NCBI RefSeq assembly: GCF_027409185.1
Contig: NC_084462.1
Span: 992,001 to 1,056,000, forward strand
Source: Cynocephalus volans
Lineage: Eukaryota; Chordata; Mammalia; Dermoptera; Cynocephalidae
DNA length: 64,000 bases
Direction of reading: 5' to 3'
The translations under genes and the position numbers were made by a program. The notes under the pieces are model-generated. The model was not told the origin of the DNA. It made no database searches and was given only the letters and a program-made list of their open reading frames with translations. Of this stretch, positions 9,834-22,200 are shown piece after piece; the first letter of the stretch is position 1, and each line of letters begins with the position of its first letter.

Positions 9834-12800
9834 ATGCTAGGAATAAATCAACACTTTTCAATAACAACTCTTAATGTAAAAGGCTTACATTCCCCAATCA
9901 AAAGACACAGACTGGCTGACTGGATTAAAAAGGAGGACGAAACTATATGCTGTATACAAGAGACCCACCTCACCCATAAAGACGCACATAGACTAAGAGT
10001 GAAAGGATGGAAAAAGATTTACCATGGAAACAGAAAAGAAAAACGAGCTGGAGTAGCTGTTCTTATATCTGACAAAATAGACTTTAAACTAAAAACCATA
10101 AAAAGAGACAATGAGGGACACTACATAATGATAAAAGGACTGATCCATGAAGAAGACATAACAATCATAAATATGTACGCACCCAATGTTGGAGCAGCCA
10201 GATTTATAAAACAAACTCTATCAGACCTAAAGAAGGAAATAGACACATAATAGCAGGGGACCTGAACACCCCACTGTCAGTATTGGACAGATCATCTAGG
10301 CAAAGAATCAACAGGGAAACACAACGTTTAAACAATACTCTAGACCAATTGGACTTGGCAGATATCTACAGAACATTCCATCCAACAACCTCAGAATATT
10401 CATTCTTCTCATCAGCACATGGATCATTCTCCAGGATAGAGCATATGTTAGGTCACAAAGCAAGTCTCAACAAATTCAAAAAAATTGGAATTTTCCAATG
10501 TATTTTGTCAGACAACAATGGATTAAATCTAGAAATCAATAACAAACGAAATTGTGGAAACTATACAAAAACATGGAAATTAAACAGCATTCTACTTAAT
10601 GACATATGGGTCCAAGAAGAAATCAAGCGGGAAATCAAAAAATTTATTGAAACTAATAAAAATAATGATACATCATACCAAAACCTGTGGGATACTGTAA
10701 AAGCAGTACTAAGGGGGAAATTTATTGCATTAAATGCTCACCTGAGAAGAATGCAAAGATGGAAGTGAACAACCTAACACTTCACCTTAAAGAACTAGAA
10801 AAACAAGAACAATCCAAACCTAAAGTTAGCAGACGGAAAGAAATCATTAAGATCAGAGCAGAACTTAATGAAATTGAAACCCAAAAAACATTGCAAAAGA
10901 TCAATGAATCAAAAAGTTGTTTTTTTGAAAAGATAAATAAAATTGACAAACCATTAGCATGGCTAACAAAAAAAAAGAAGAGAGAAGATTCGAATAACAA
11001 AAATTAGAAATGAAAAAGGTGATATTACAACTGATTCATCTGAAATACAAGGAATCATTAGAGACTACTATAAACAACTATATGCCAACAAATTTGAAAA
11101 TCTGGAGCAAATGGATAAATTTCTGGACACACACAAGCTCCCAAAACTGAGCCATGAAGACGTAGAAAATCTGAACACACCAATAACAATAAAGGAGATT
11201 GAAGCTGTTATCAGAAGGCTCCCAACAAAGAAAAGCACAGGACCAGATGGATTCACAGCAGAATTTTACCAAACATTCAAAGAGGAATTGACGCAGATTC
11301 TTTACAAACTATTCCAAAAGATTGGAACAGACGCAAATCTCCCAAACTCACTCTATGAAGCAAATATCATCCTGATACCAAAATGAGGTAAAGATATAAC
11401 CAAAAAAGAAAACTACAGGCCGATATACTTGATGAATATAGATGCAAAAATCCTCAATAAGATACTAGCAAACAGAATACAGCAACACATATGTAAAATT
11501 ATTCACCATGATCAAGTGGGATTCATCCCAGGGATGCAAGGTTGGTTCAACATAGCAAATCAATAAATGTGAAACACCATATTAATAAAGTCAAACACAA
11601 GGACCATATGATCATCTCTATAGATGCTGAAAAAGCATTTGATAAAATTCAACATTCATTCATGACAAAGACCCTCTATAAGTTAGGTATAGAGGGAAAG
11701 TATCTCAACATAATTAAAACCATGTATGGTAAACCCACTGCCAATATTATCTTGAATGGGGAAAAGCTGAAAGCTTTTCCTTTGAGAACAGGAACTACAC
11801 AAGGATGCCCACTCTCACCACTCCTATTCAACATAGTGTTGGAAGTACTAGCCAAAGCAATCAGAGAAGAGAAGGAAGTAAAGGGCATCAAGATTGGAAA
11901 AGATGAAGTCATACTGTCCCTGTTTGCAGAGGACATGATCCTATATATCGAACAGCCTAAAGCTTCTATAAAAAAACTCTTGGAGTTGATAAATGATTTC
12001 AGCACAGTAGCAGGATACAAAATCAACACACAAAAATCAGTAGCATTTCTATTCTCCTAATAGTGAACATGCAGAAAGAGAAATCAAGAAAGCCTGCCCA
12101 TTTACAATAGCCACCAAAAAAATTAAATACTTAGGAATTGAGTTAGCCAAGGATGTGAAAAATCTCTATAATGAGAACTACAAACCACTAGTGAGAGAAA
12201 TTAGAGAGGATACAAGAAGATGGAAAGATATTCCATGCTCTTGGATTGGAAGAATCAACATAGTGAAAATGTCCATACTACCCAAAGTGATATACAAATT
12301 CAATGCAATCCCCATCAAAATTCCAATGACATTTTTCTCAGAAATGGAAAGAACTATCCAGACATTTATATGGAATAACAAAGGCCACGCATAGCCAAAG
12401 CAAAGCTGAGCAAAAAAAATTAAGCTGGAGGCATAACACTACCTGACTTTAAACTATACTACAAAGCTATAATAACCAAAACAGTATGTTACTGGCATAA
12501 AAACAGACATACTGATCAATGGAATAGAAGTGAGAATCCAGAAATCCACCCACACACCTACAGCCATCTGATCTTTGACCAAGGCACCAAGCCTATACAC
12601 TGGGGAAGTGACTGCCTCTTCAGCAAATGGTGCTGGGATAACTGGATATCCATATGCAGGAGAATGAAACTAGACCCATACCTTTCACCGTACACTAAGG
12701 TCAACTCAAAATGGATTAAAGAATTAAATATACACCCTGAAACAGTAAAACTTTTTAAAGAAAACATAAGAGAAACACTTCAGGAAGTAGGACTGGACAC

Positions 12801-13530
12801 AGACTTCATGAATACGACCCCAAAAGCACGGGCAACCAAAAGAAAAATAAACAAATGGGATTATATCAAAATAAAGAGCTTCTGCAAAGCAAAAGAAACA
12901 GTTAACAGAGTTAAAAGACAACCAACAGAGTGGGAGAAACTATTTGCAAAATATACATCTGACAAAGGATTAATATACAGAATATACAAGGAACACAAAC
13001 AACTTTACAAGAAAAAAACAAGCAACCTAATTAAAAAGCGGGCAAAAGAGCTAAGTAGGCATTTCTCTAAGGAAGATATACAAATGGCCAACAGACATAT
13101 GAAAAAATGCTCAACATCACTCAGCATCCTGGAAATGCAAATCAAAACTACACTGAGATACCATCTAACCCCAGTTAGGATGGCTAAAATCCAAAAGACT
13201 CTGAATGCTAAATGCTGGCGAGGTTGTGGAGAAAAAGGAACTCTCATACATTGTTGGTGGGACTGAAAAATGGTGCATCCTCTATGGAAAATGGTATGGA
13301 TGTTCCTCAAACAATTCCAGATATATCTACCGTATGACCCCGCTATCCCACTGTTGGGAATATACCCAGAGGAATGGAAATCATCAAGTCGAAGGTATAC
13401 CTGTTCCCCAATGTTCATCGCAGCACTCTTTACAATAGCCAAGAGTTGGAACCAGCCCAAATGTCCGTCATTGGATGAGTGGATACGGAAAATGTGGTAT
13501 ATCTACACAAAGAATACTACTCAGCTATAA
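9834..13530 (+). pseudogene. L1 ORF2 remnant (endonuclease and reverse transcriptase)
   Basis: Endonuclease blocks (CCIQETHLTHKD) lie at 9834-10250 and continue in another frame at 10283-10768. Reverse transcriptase lies at 11111-12060 ([32 protein letters not shown]), and the C-terminal region runs to 13530. Stops and frameshifts separate the pieces. The reverse-transcriptase FADD motif reads FAED, and the endonuclease IDH and SDH motifs read IEH and SDN. Confidence 0.92.
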
Positions 13531-13885
13531 AAACGAATGAAATACTTCCATTTGCAACGACATGGATGGACCTAGAGAGAATTATATTAAGTGAAACAAG
13601 TCAGGCACAGAAAGAGAAATACCACATGTTCTCACTTATTGGTGGGAGCTAAAAATAAATAAATAAATTCACATACACATACACACATACACACACAAAA
13701 AAAAAACGGCAGGAAGAAGAAGGCATAACAATTACAATTCCTTGAAGTTGACACAAGTGAACAGAAAGGACATTGTTGGGTGGGAGTGGGGAGAGGGAGG
13801 ATGGAGGGAGGTTTCGGTAATGGGCCACAATAATCAACCACATTGTATATCGACAAAATAAAATTTTTTTAAAAAAAGAGAGAGA
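13531..13885 (+). other. L1 3' UTR with A/CA tract and G-rich run
   Basis: Includes (AAAT)n at about 13651-13667, a cacatacacac block to 13698, and a G-rich purine tract at about 13772-13812, before the aataaaa end at 13855-13880. Confidence 0.75.
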
Positions 13886-14089
13886 ATGAGGATAGACAGA
13901 GAGGCATGGGCATGGTCCAAGTGCAGCTGAAGTCATGAAACTTGTGGTCAACTACGGAGCGTTTGAGGACAGATGGGAGAAGAACCTGAGATGATAAGAA
14001 AACACAGACCTTGGCCATACCTCCTACTAATGGAGATTCTCCCGTGCTATTAGCCACTCTCCTTCTGGAAGTGCTGGCATACAAATACC

Positions 14090-14541
14090 TATATTGGTTT
14101 CCTAAGACTGCAACAAAGTACCACACACTGGCTGGCTTGAAACAACAGAAATTTATTCTCTCACAGTTCTGGAGGCCAGAAGTCTGAAATCAAAATGGCA
14201 CAGGGCAGGTTCCTTCTGAGGCTCTGAGAGAAAGGAAGCATGGAACTTGCTTTCCCCTTGCTTCTGGTAGTTCTTGGCAATGCTTGGCTTATAGAGCCAT
14301 CATTCCAATACCCACCTCCATTGTCACGTGGCATTGTTTCCTCTGTGTGTCTGTGTCTAGATTTCCTCTTATGAGGACACCAGTCATTGGATTAAAGCAC
14401 ACCCTACTCACTCCAGCATGACCTCATCTTAACTCCTTACATCTTTAAAGACCCAATTTCTAAATCATGTCACCTTTGCAGATACTGGAGGTTAGGATAT
14501 CAACATTTCTAGGGGCGGGGACACAGCTCAACCCATAACAG
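14090..14541 (-). mobile_element. MLT1-type MaLR LTR
   Basis: Reverse complement of the MLT1 pattern: starts tattggtttcctaagactgc and ends ctcaacccataaca, with gaaatttattctctcacag near the left end. Confidence 0.85.
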
Positions 14542-15119
14542 GTCCCCACTGAACCAAAATTGGTTTGTTGTTTTAGGACTCAGACCTCCACAGATGTAGC
14601 TGTGAACACCACCTATGAGGAATGGACTCTGCTGGGCCCTGCTCTGCTCCATCATCAGAGATATGATGCTGGAGAACTGTAGGAACCTGGCATTCATAAG
14701 TAAGGATGCCCCCTTCCTGCATGTAGTTGGTGATGGGACTCCAGATGGAGGCTGTTCCATCAGCCTGGGGCCCAAGAATGATGTGGAGCAGAGCTCTTAG
14801 CTGACCCACAATGGACCACTGGCATTGGAGAGAAACAAACTTTTGCTGCATTAGGCCACTAAGATTATATGGTTGTTAGTGCAGCATAACCCAGCATGTC
14901 CTCACTGATATATTTCCCAGTTCCCCACTACAGCTTGAAATGTGGAGGTCTCAAAAAAATGAATGAATGGATGGATGAATGAATGGCAAGGATTAGGAAG
15001 CTCCACCCAGGGGAGGGGGCAAGAGGGGAGACAGGGTCACAAATTTTCCCCTGGGCTAGAGGTAGAGGAAGCAGCCATGTCTCAGGCTTGCTCTCACACA
15101 TACACTTGTAACCAGGCTG

Positions 15120-15656
15120 GGGTAAAAGTCAGGCTCTGACCTTTATTTCCCATGGTCACGACTCATTCTGAACCTGACAACTTTGCTCTGATTTTTTCCC
15201 CACTGGTCAGTACTGGGGGGCTCTTGGGGAGGGTGAGGAATGAGACGCTATAGAGACAAAGACATGAGATGCAAAGACAGCCTGGGAGATGGAGATGAGG
15301 AGAGGCAGCTGGAAATGAGGAAGCAGATACAGGAGGTGGGGGGATGAACAGAGGGATTAGGGCTAAGGAGACACAGATGGGGAGGAAGACATGACAAGAG
15401 AGAGACACTCAATGGAAAACCATGAGAACAGGAGGCTGGGAGACACAAAAGGAAAGGAGGGCCAGAAACAGAGAGAAAAGGACCAGGAGACAGAGATGAG
15501 GAGACAGTGACAGACACATGGAAACAAATGAGGGGCAAAGAGACATAGAGGCCTAGAACTGGGAGAGAAAGATGAAGAGTCACAAAACAAATAGTGAGGC
15601 AGAGACACAGAAAAGACCTGCAAAGAGCCAGGGGCAGGGTGAGGGGCTGAGTATCC
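15120..15656 (-). other. ODAD1: ODAD1 3' UTR with poly(A) signal
   Basis: The first AATAAA downstream of the ODAD1 stop lies on the minus strand at 15147-15142, giving a predicted 3' UTR of about 0.5 kb. On the plus strand 15240-15640 is a decayed purine-rich (CAGAGA-like) array, so the mRNA would be CU-rich here. The exact cleavage site is inferred. Confidence 0.6.
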
Positions 15657-16244
15657 CTAGTAGTAGCCCTGGGAGTCTTTGCTGGTGGAGGAGCCAGGAC
15701 CAGTGCTGGAGGCAGGGCCAGCGCTCACGACATGGTCTCTGCTGGACCCAAGGCCTCCACTCAATTCTGACTCTGTGCCTCTGCTCTCTATACCACCTCC
15801 AAAGCTTTCTTGGCCTCCACTGGACCCCAAGTATCCAGTGGACCCCAGGAAGCTGCTAGAACTTAGGGGTCTGAAGGTCACGTGGCTCCCACTTGAGACA
15901 TGGCTGGACACAGGTACCCTGCTGGTGCTGGTGGAGCCAAAGGTCTTATGGCCTCCACTGGAGCTGGGGTCACCAAGGGTAGTGTGGTTGGTCAAATGGC
16001 CCATACTAGAACTGGGGATGCCAAAAGTGATGTGGCCGGCAGAGCTGCTGCCACGGCCTCTGCTAGTCCTGTGGCTCAAGATGGACCCAGGGACACCACC
16101 AGTGCTCCTGGTGGTCACCAGGGCAGTGCCTGAGCTGTCTGCCTGGGTGGTGGAGAAGCCCACGCTTGGAGCTTTGTCCATCTTCTTCCCGGCTTCAGCC
16201 AAATCCTTCTGATGCTGCTCCTGAGCCAGCTCCTGGAGCTCCAC
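15657..16244 (-). CDS. ODAD1: ODAD1 last coding exon, Ser/Gly-rich tail
   Basis: Acceptor ctcacag. Encodes residues 528-722 and a TAG stop at 15659-15657. The tail is rich in Ser, Gly and Thr and repeats a loose His-x-Thr-(Phe/Leu) motif (GHITFG, HTTLGD, GHKTFG, SHVTFR). It is expected to be disordered. Confidence 0.92.
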   Translation of the reverse strand: MELQELAQEQHQKDLAEAGKKMDKAPSVGFSTTQADSSGTALVTTRSTGGVPGSILSHRTSRGRGSSSAGHITFGIPSSSMGHLTNHTTLGDPSSSGGHKTFGSTSTSRVPVSSHVSSGSHVTFRPLSSSSFLGSTGYLGSSGGQESFGGGIESRGTESELSGGLGSSRDHVVSAGPASSTGPGSSTSKDSQGYY

Positions 16245-19200
16245 CTGTGAGAAGGGCGAGTTAAGGTCCAAGAGGGGGCTAAGGTCCTTGCCCCTGACCC
16301 TAGTGGGCTCCCACTCTCACCGACTTCACCACTTGGCTCAGCAGCTCCTCCTTGCTCATGGGATAGTCACCTTTGGCCTCAAAACCTGGGGGGTCTTCTC
16401 TAGGGTGAGGGGAAAGAGTGGAAGAGACTAGGCTCTTGACCCCCAAAAGACCAATAGCTCCTCCCTACTATACCCAGAGACCCTTAGCCATTCTCTGGTC
16501 AGTCCTGAGAGCCCTCTCCTCATCTGGAATCCCCAATGCCCCATCTTCCCAAACATACCCCCAGATCCCCTATTCCTCTGATTCCTGCAAAGCACCCACT
16601 TCATCTTCTACCCACTATCCGGTCCCAAAGCCCCCCAAAACGCTCCGTCCCATGCATCCACTCTGCTCCCATGGAATTGCCTTCCCCTTCTTCCTCCCTC
16701 TTGCCCTGTGCCTCACAGATTGTCAGGGGGCTGAAGTGGAGCCATCTTCTTTGGAAAATCTTCAAGGCTCTGGCCCAGCACCAGGAGGGCAGCATCAGCC
16801 AAGGAGCTGTAGCTCTGGAGAGTGTTGGAGCCCAGTGGTCAGTTCAGGACCAGCAACCAGGCCTGGCCTCCAATGCCCTGGCTCCCTGCCCCCTCCTCAC
16901 TTGGGTGTCTAGGAAGGCTTGCACTGTCAGGAGCTCCACCAGTCGCTTCTCAATGATGCCCAGGAAGAGGCCCACATCCCGGTCTCGCATGTGGGTCTTG
17001 ACCCCAAGAAGGTCATCAATGATGCTCCTGTCACAATGGGCCTTGGTGACGAGGAACTGGATACCTGGGGTCACAGAGGGACAGACTGTCATGGATCTGG
17101 CACTGTCCGCTGGCTTCCAGCCCTCTCCCTGCTCAGGTCCCCACTTCCCTGTTCTATGGAAACAGTGGTCAAGGCTCAAAGACCAAAAGGGACTTGCCCA
17201 AGCTCAGACAGCAGCCAGTGTGAGGGCACCACTGTGCACCTAGCCATGGGGCTCAGGAAGACAGAGAGCAGATATGGAGGGAGGGCAGAGACAAACCTGA
17301 CAAAGGCACGACATGGGGAAAGGCCTCTTTTACACACCTCAGCTAGAAACAAACTCAATTTCCATCCCACCCAGCAATTCCATAGCTCCCAGAGGAACAC
17401 TCACATGCATGCACCACAGGGGAGGCTGGAGGGGATCTGCAGCAGCCCCAGGACTATTTTGTTTTTCTCTAGTATCAGACTGCAGGCACACAACTGGATT
17501 AATCAATGTCCTTGGTTGACCCTGGTCATTGTCATGACCCATTCTCACATTGGCCCACACGTGGCCCACTTGTACTCAGTTAACTGGCTATTATTAATGA
17601 AGTAAGAAGGTACCCATGACCTTAACAAAAGCCTACATCCAACTTTACCCATCTGTCCAGTGCCTCTCCCACACAAGCACATCATCATCCTGAATCCTGG
17701 GTCCATCAGTCCCCTGCTTGTCTTCTTATATAGTTTCAACACATTTCTATGTATTCCTTAAACATACATATAATTTCTATATTTTAGTTGTGTTTAACTT
17801 TATAAAAGGGGTCTCAGCAGCACTGATGATAACAGCAAACAAAGAGAAATGACCTAAATATCCATCAATAGGAAAATGATGCTGGAATAGCCATATTATT
17901 ATGGGTTGAATTCTGTCCCCCCAAAATTCATGTGTTGGAGTCCTAACCTCCCGTATCTCAGAATTTGATGTTATTTGGAAATAATCTCATTGCAGATGTA
18001 TTTAGGTAAGATGAGGTCATATTGGAGTATGGTGGGCCCCTAACACAATATGACTAGTGTCCTTATCAAATAAAAAGGGGAAATTTGTACATAGACACAC
18101 ATATAGGGAAGATGATGTGAAGAGACACCGGGAGAAGACAGCCATCTACAATCCACGGAGACAGACCTGGAGCAGATCCTCCCCTCAAAGCCCTCAGAAG
18201 GAACCAGCCCTGCCAACACCGTGATTTCAATCTTCTGGCCCCTAGATTGTTAGACAATAAACTCCTGTTGCTTAAGTCTTCCAGTTTGTGGCACTTTGAT
18301 ATGGCAGCTCTAGCAAATGAATACACATATTGATATTAAGGAATATAATACACTAAAACCAAGAATGAGATAGTACTACATACTCTACTATATTTTTATT
18401 ACAATATTATCATACTACTATATCCTAATATACTTTTATTACTGACATGGCACCAAGATATCGTCGAGTGAAAAAAAGCAAATAGCATAGTAATAAATGG
18501 AAGGCCATATCAATTACATAAAAAAGAAAAACAAAATTTATAAATTATCTAAGTATATATATGTTTGTAAATTCAGAGAACGGCTATATAAAGATTAAAC
18601 CAGTAAACTAATAAAGGAATTGCCTGTGGGGAGCAAGAAGACTAGGATTGGTAGATGGTTGTAGTAAGAGAACAATGCCACCTCCCCCAAAAAAGACTTC
18701 TACATTTAAATTCCCGGAACCCATGAATATGTTAGGTTACCCAGAAAAGTGGAATTAAGGTGCTAATCGGCTAACCTTAAAATAAGGAGGTTATCCTGGA
18801 TCATCCTTGTGGGCCCAATGCAATCACAGGGGTTTTTATAAGTGGAAGAGAGAGGAGACATGAAAATGGAGCAGGGGTTAGAGTGATGCAATTTGACACA
18901 CCATTGCTGGCTTTGAAGACGGAAGAAGGGGCCATGAGCCAAGGGTTAGAGGTGGCCTCTAGAAGCTGGAAAAGGCAAGGAAGTGGACTTTTTCCCCAGA
19001 GCCTCCAAAAAGGTATACAGCCCTACTGACTCCTTGATTTTATCACAGTAAAACCTATTCCAGATTTTTGACCTACAGAACAGTATGATAATAAATTTGT
19101 GTTGTTTCAGGCCACTATATTTGGGCTAATTTGTTACAGTAGTTAGAAATTAATACAGTAGTCAAAAGTGCCTCCTCTATAATGTTTTCATTTATAACAA

Positions 19201-22200
19201 TGATAATGTGCTTGTAACCTGAATCTAAACAAGTCTCTGGCAGTACCGTACAATAGAATTTTCTGTGTTGACAGAAATATTCTATATCTGTACTATCCAA
19301 TAGGCAACCACCAGCCACATGTGGCTACTGGGCACTTGAGATGTGGTAAACATTTTGGGGACAAATGGAGAACATAGAGACACATACAAGGGCTTTCATG
19401 GCCTCTCTGAGCAGTGGCAGTAGTGTCCAACAGTGGGGAAAGGTTAATTGACTATGGTTGATCCATTAAATCGATCCTCACCTCCCACAGCCCATCAGTC
19501 AGATAACTCTGTGCTCTGCCCCTTCCTCTCCATCCTCATCCCCCTAACCCCACCACCCACTACCCTCCGCTGCTCACAACCCTCCCACAGCTCCCATGGC
19601 TCCAGCACCTCCAGGAAAAATCCCCAATGCTTCAGCCTGGCCCTCTTCATCTGACCCCCATCCACACCTTTGGCATTCCCCTCTCTGCATGAACAACCAA
19701 AGAACGGACATTCGCTGAATGTACTTTGTTTGGCCTCCAGGCCTTGACCCCGCCTACTGGGAGCATCCATTTCTCCTGGCTTGCCTTTCAAAGTCAACCT
19801 CAAGCATCACTGCCTCCAGGAAGTGATCCAGTCATCATCCCAGCAGAGATGGTTTCATGGTTGTGGGCCCTGTGCTACTGCACAGAAGGGCCCACATTTA
19901 ATGCACTACTGTCACTGTCTTGAAAGTCCTTACAATTTTTTCTTTTTTTTTTTTTTTGCTGGCCAGTACATGTATCAAACCTCAAATCTTGGTGTTATCA
20001 ACACCACCAACTAAGCTACTGGCCTAGGCAATTTTTTAATAAGGGGCCCAACATTCTGCACCGGGTGCTGCAAATTATGGTCCTGCACCTCAGAATGATT
20101 AGGGCTTCCTCTTGTCCCTGGAGTACCCTGGATGTCCTTTGTCCTAGCTCCTGATTTACAAGAGCTCAGGGCCCATGTCAGTCTCCTCTTGCGCCCCCTC
20201 CCCACCACACCTTGCACAGAGGTCACAACAGAGGGATGGAGGATCTGCCAATAATTGAGCTCCTGCTGTGTGCCATGAGTTGGCTCTCCTGCTTGCTCGT
20301 CATCACCACCACCACCTTTCTGTCTCTCCCCGTCTTTAGCTTTCCATCATCATACCATCTAATTCTCATGACAACGCTATGAACTAGGCTCTGCCATCCT
20401 CTGGGGCTTAGAGAGATGTGGTGTGTGAACCACACACCAAGGTTCACAAATGGTGGCGCTGGGTTTCAAACCCAGGGCAGCCTGACTCCTGAGTGCTCTG
20501 CACTACCTCATAACTTGCATACAAATTAATTTGAAATAGCTCTCAGATTTCAATGCGGGAGCTAAAACAATAAAACTTCTAGTAGAATACATAGGAGAAT
20601 GCCTTTGTAACCTCGGAGTAAGCAAAAATTTCTTAGGCAGGCCATAAAGTCACTAACTACAAAAAGAAAATTTGATAAATTCAATCTCATTAAAACTAAG
20701 AAATGAATTTTGGCTCACCACAAAAAAGTGAAAAGGCAAGCTTTTCACAAGAAAGTTTAAAGGAAAGCTAGAGCATGGGAGAAAATATTTACTAAAAGAC
20801 TAGTATCCAGAATATACAAAGAACTCTTACAACTCAGTTATAACAAAACAAACCAATTTAAAAAAAAAAAAAACTGCACAAGATTGAACAGGAACTTCAC
20901 AGAGATATTTGTAGTGGATTGAATTATGTCCCCCCAAAACTCACTGAAGCTTGAATTGTGTCCCCCAAGTTTTATGTATTAGAAACTTGGCCCTCACTAT
21001 GACTGTTAAGAGGGTGGGAAATCCTATTATGGTAATTGAAAGGTGGAGCCTTGAAAAGGTGCAATTGTAGTACTGTGCCATAGTGAATGGATTAACAATG
21101 GTGGTCAGGGGCAGAGTTTTGAGGGCATTAAAAAGAGAGTGAATGAGGAGGTTATTCTCTCTCTGCTCTTTCTGCTTCCACCATCTTTCAGTGTGAGACC
21201 CCTGGATGGACTTTGGACTTCCCAGCCTCAGAAACTGTAAGCAATAAATTTCATTTTCTTACAAATTACCAGTTTCAGGTATTTTGTTAAGCAACAGAAA
21301 CAGACTAAAATAATATCCAAAGGGCCAATAAGATGCTCAATATTATTGGTCATCAGAGAAATGCAAATTAAATTAATAGAGGTAGTACTGCACACACATC
21401 GAAATGGCTAAAATGGTTGACAATATGAAGTGCTGGTGAGGGTGGGGAGCATCTGGATCTCTTGTATGCTCATATAGTGAGGGTGTACAATACTGCAACT
21501 AGTTTAGAAAACTGTTTGCCATTTTCTAATAAATATCAAAAAATATCTACCTTATGACCCAACAATCCCACTTCTAAGCATTTATGGACGAATGGATGGA
21601 TGGATGGATGGACAAAGGAACCTGGGATGGATACATGAATGGAGATTGGACAGACCGATAAGCAAGTGCACAAAGTTGTCCATGCAGTGCCTCCAAGCAG
21701 CCAGCCTGGGACTGGCCCCTCTGCAGGCTCATTGCATCCTTCCAAATGAAGAAGCTAGAGCTGTGAGCGGGGGGCCCCACAGGTGCTCACCAGCCTTGAG
21801 CTTCTCCAGCTGCCCCTGTAAGTCCTGGAAACGGGCCTCCAGGTGCTCAGCCTCCAAGCGCACCTTATCCACACGCTGCTGCAACGCCGCATGCTGCTGC
21901 TCCTGCAGCAGGTGCTGTTTATCCTCGCTGGTTCGCACAGTCACCAAAACCTCCTGCATCTGCAGGGACAGGGGCCGAACACTGGGCCCAGCTCACAGCA
22001 TGGGAAAGGGGGACAGAACTGGAGGGGTACGGGGAGGCTGAAGGAGAACACAGGGGAGAAGAGGGGAGGGACAGGATAGAAGGGAAGATGGGGAGGGGAA
22101 GGGCAGGCCTCACTCACCTCCTTGATCTCTTCCTGCAGATGCTCCAGCTGTGAGTTCTGCTCATTGATAAAGTTGAACTCAGCAAAGTTGCGCTCCTCAA

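Larger units (their letters stand above)
7705..13885 (+). mobile_element. Near full-length L1 retrotransposon, inactive
   Basis: About 6.2 kb. The 5' end shows a degraded atggtggaatag, resembling the YY1-site start of many mammalian L1s. Then follow tandem monomers (7815-8500), ORF1 (about 8664-9677), ORF2 (9834-13530), an A/CA-rich and G-rich 3' UTR, and an aataaaa end. Both ORFs are broken by stops and frameshifts. No convincing target-site duplication was found. Confidence 0.92.

Noticed and set aside
14545-14900. Possible gene fragment after the MLT1 LTR
   Set aside because: Open frames are short on both strands. The end (aggccactaagattatatgg) looks like another old LTR, but the family was not clear.
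15248-15583. Ser/Leu/Pro-rich minus-strand frames downstream of ODAD1
   Set aside because: They lie in the 3' UTR purine array and are composition artefacts.
19260-19345. Named DNA transposon around the ccagccacatgtggctactg block
   Set aside because: The motif recalls a known hAT-type repeat, but the copy is too short and I could not name the family with confidence.
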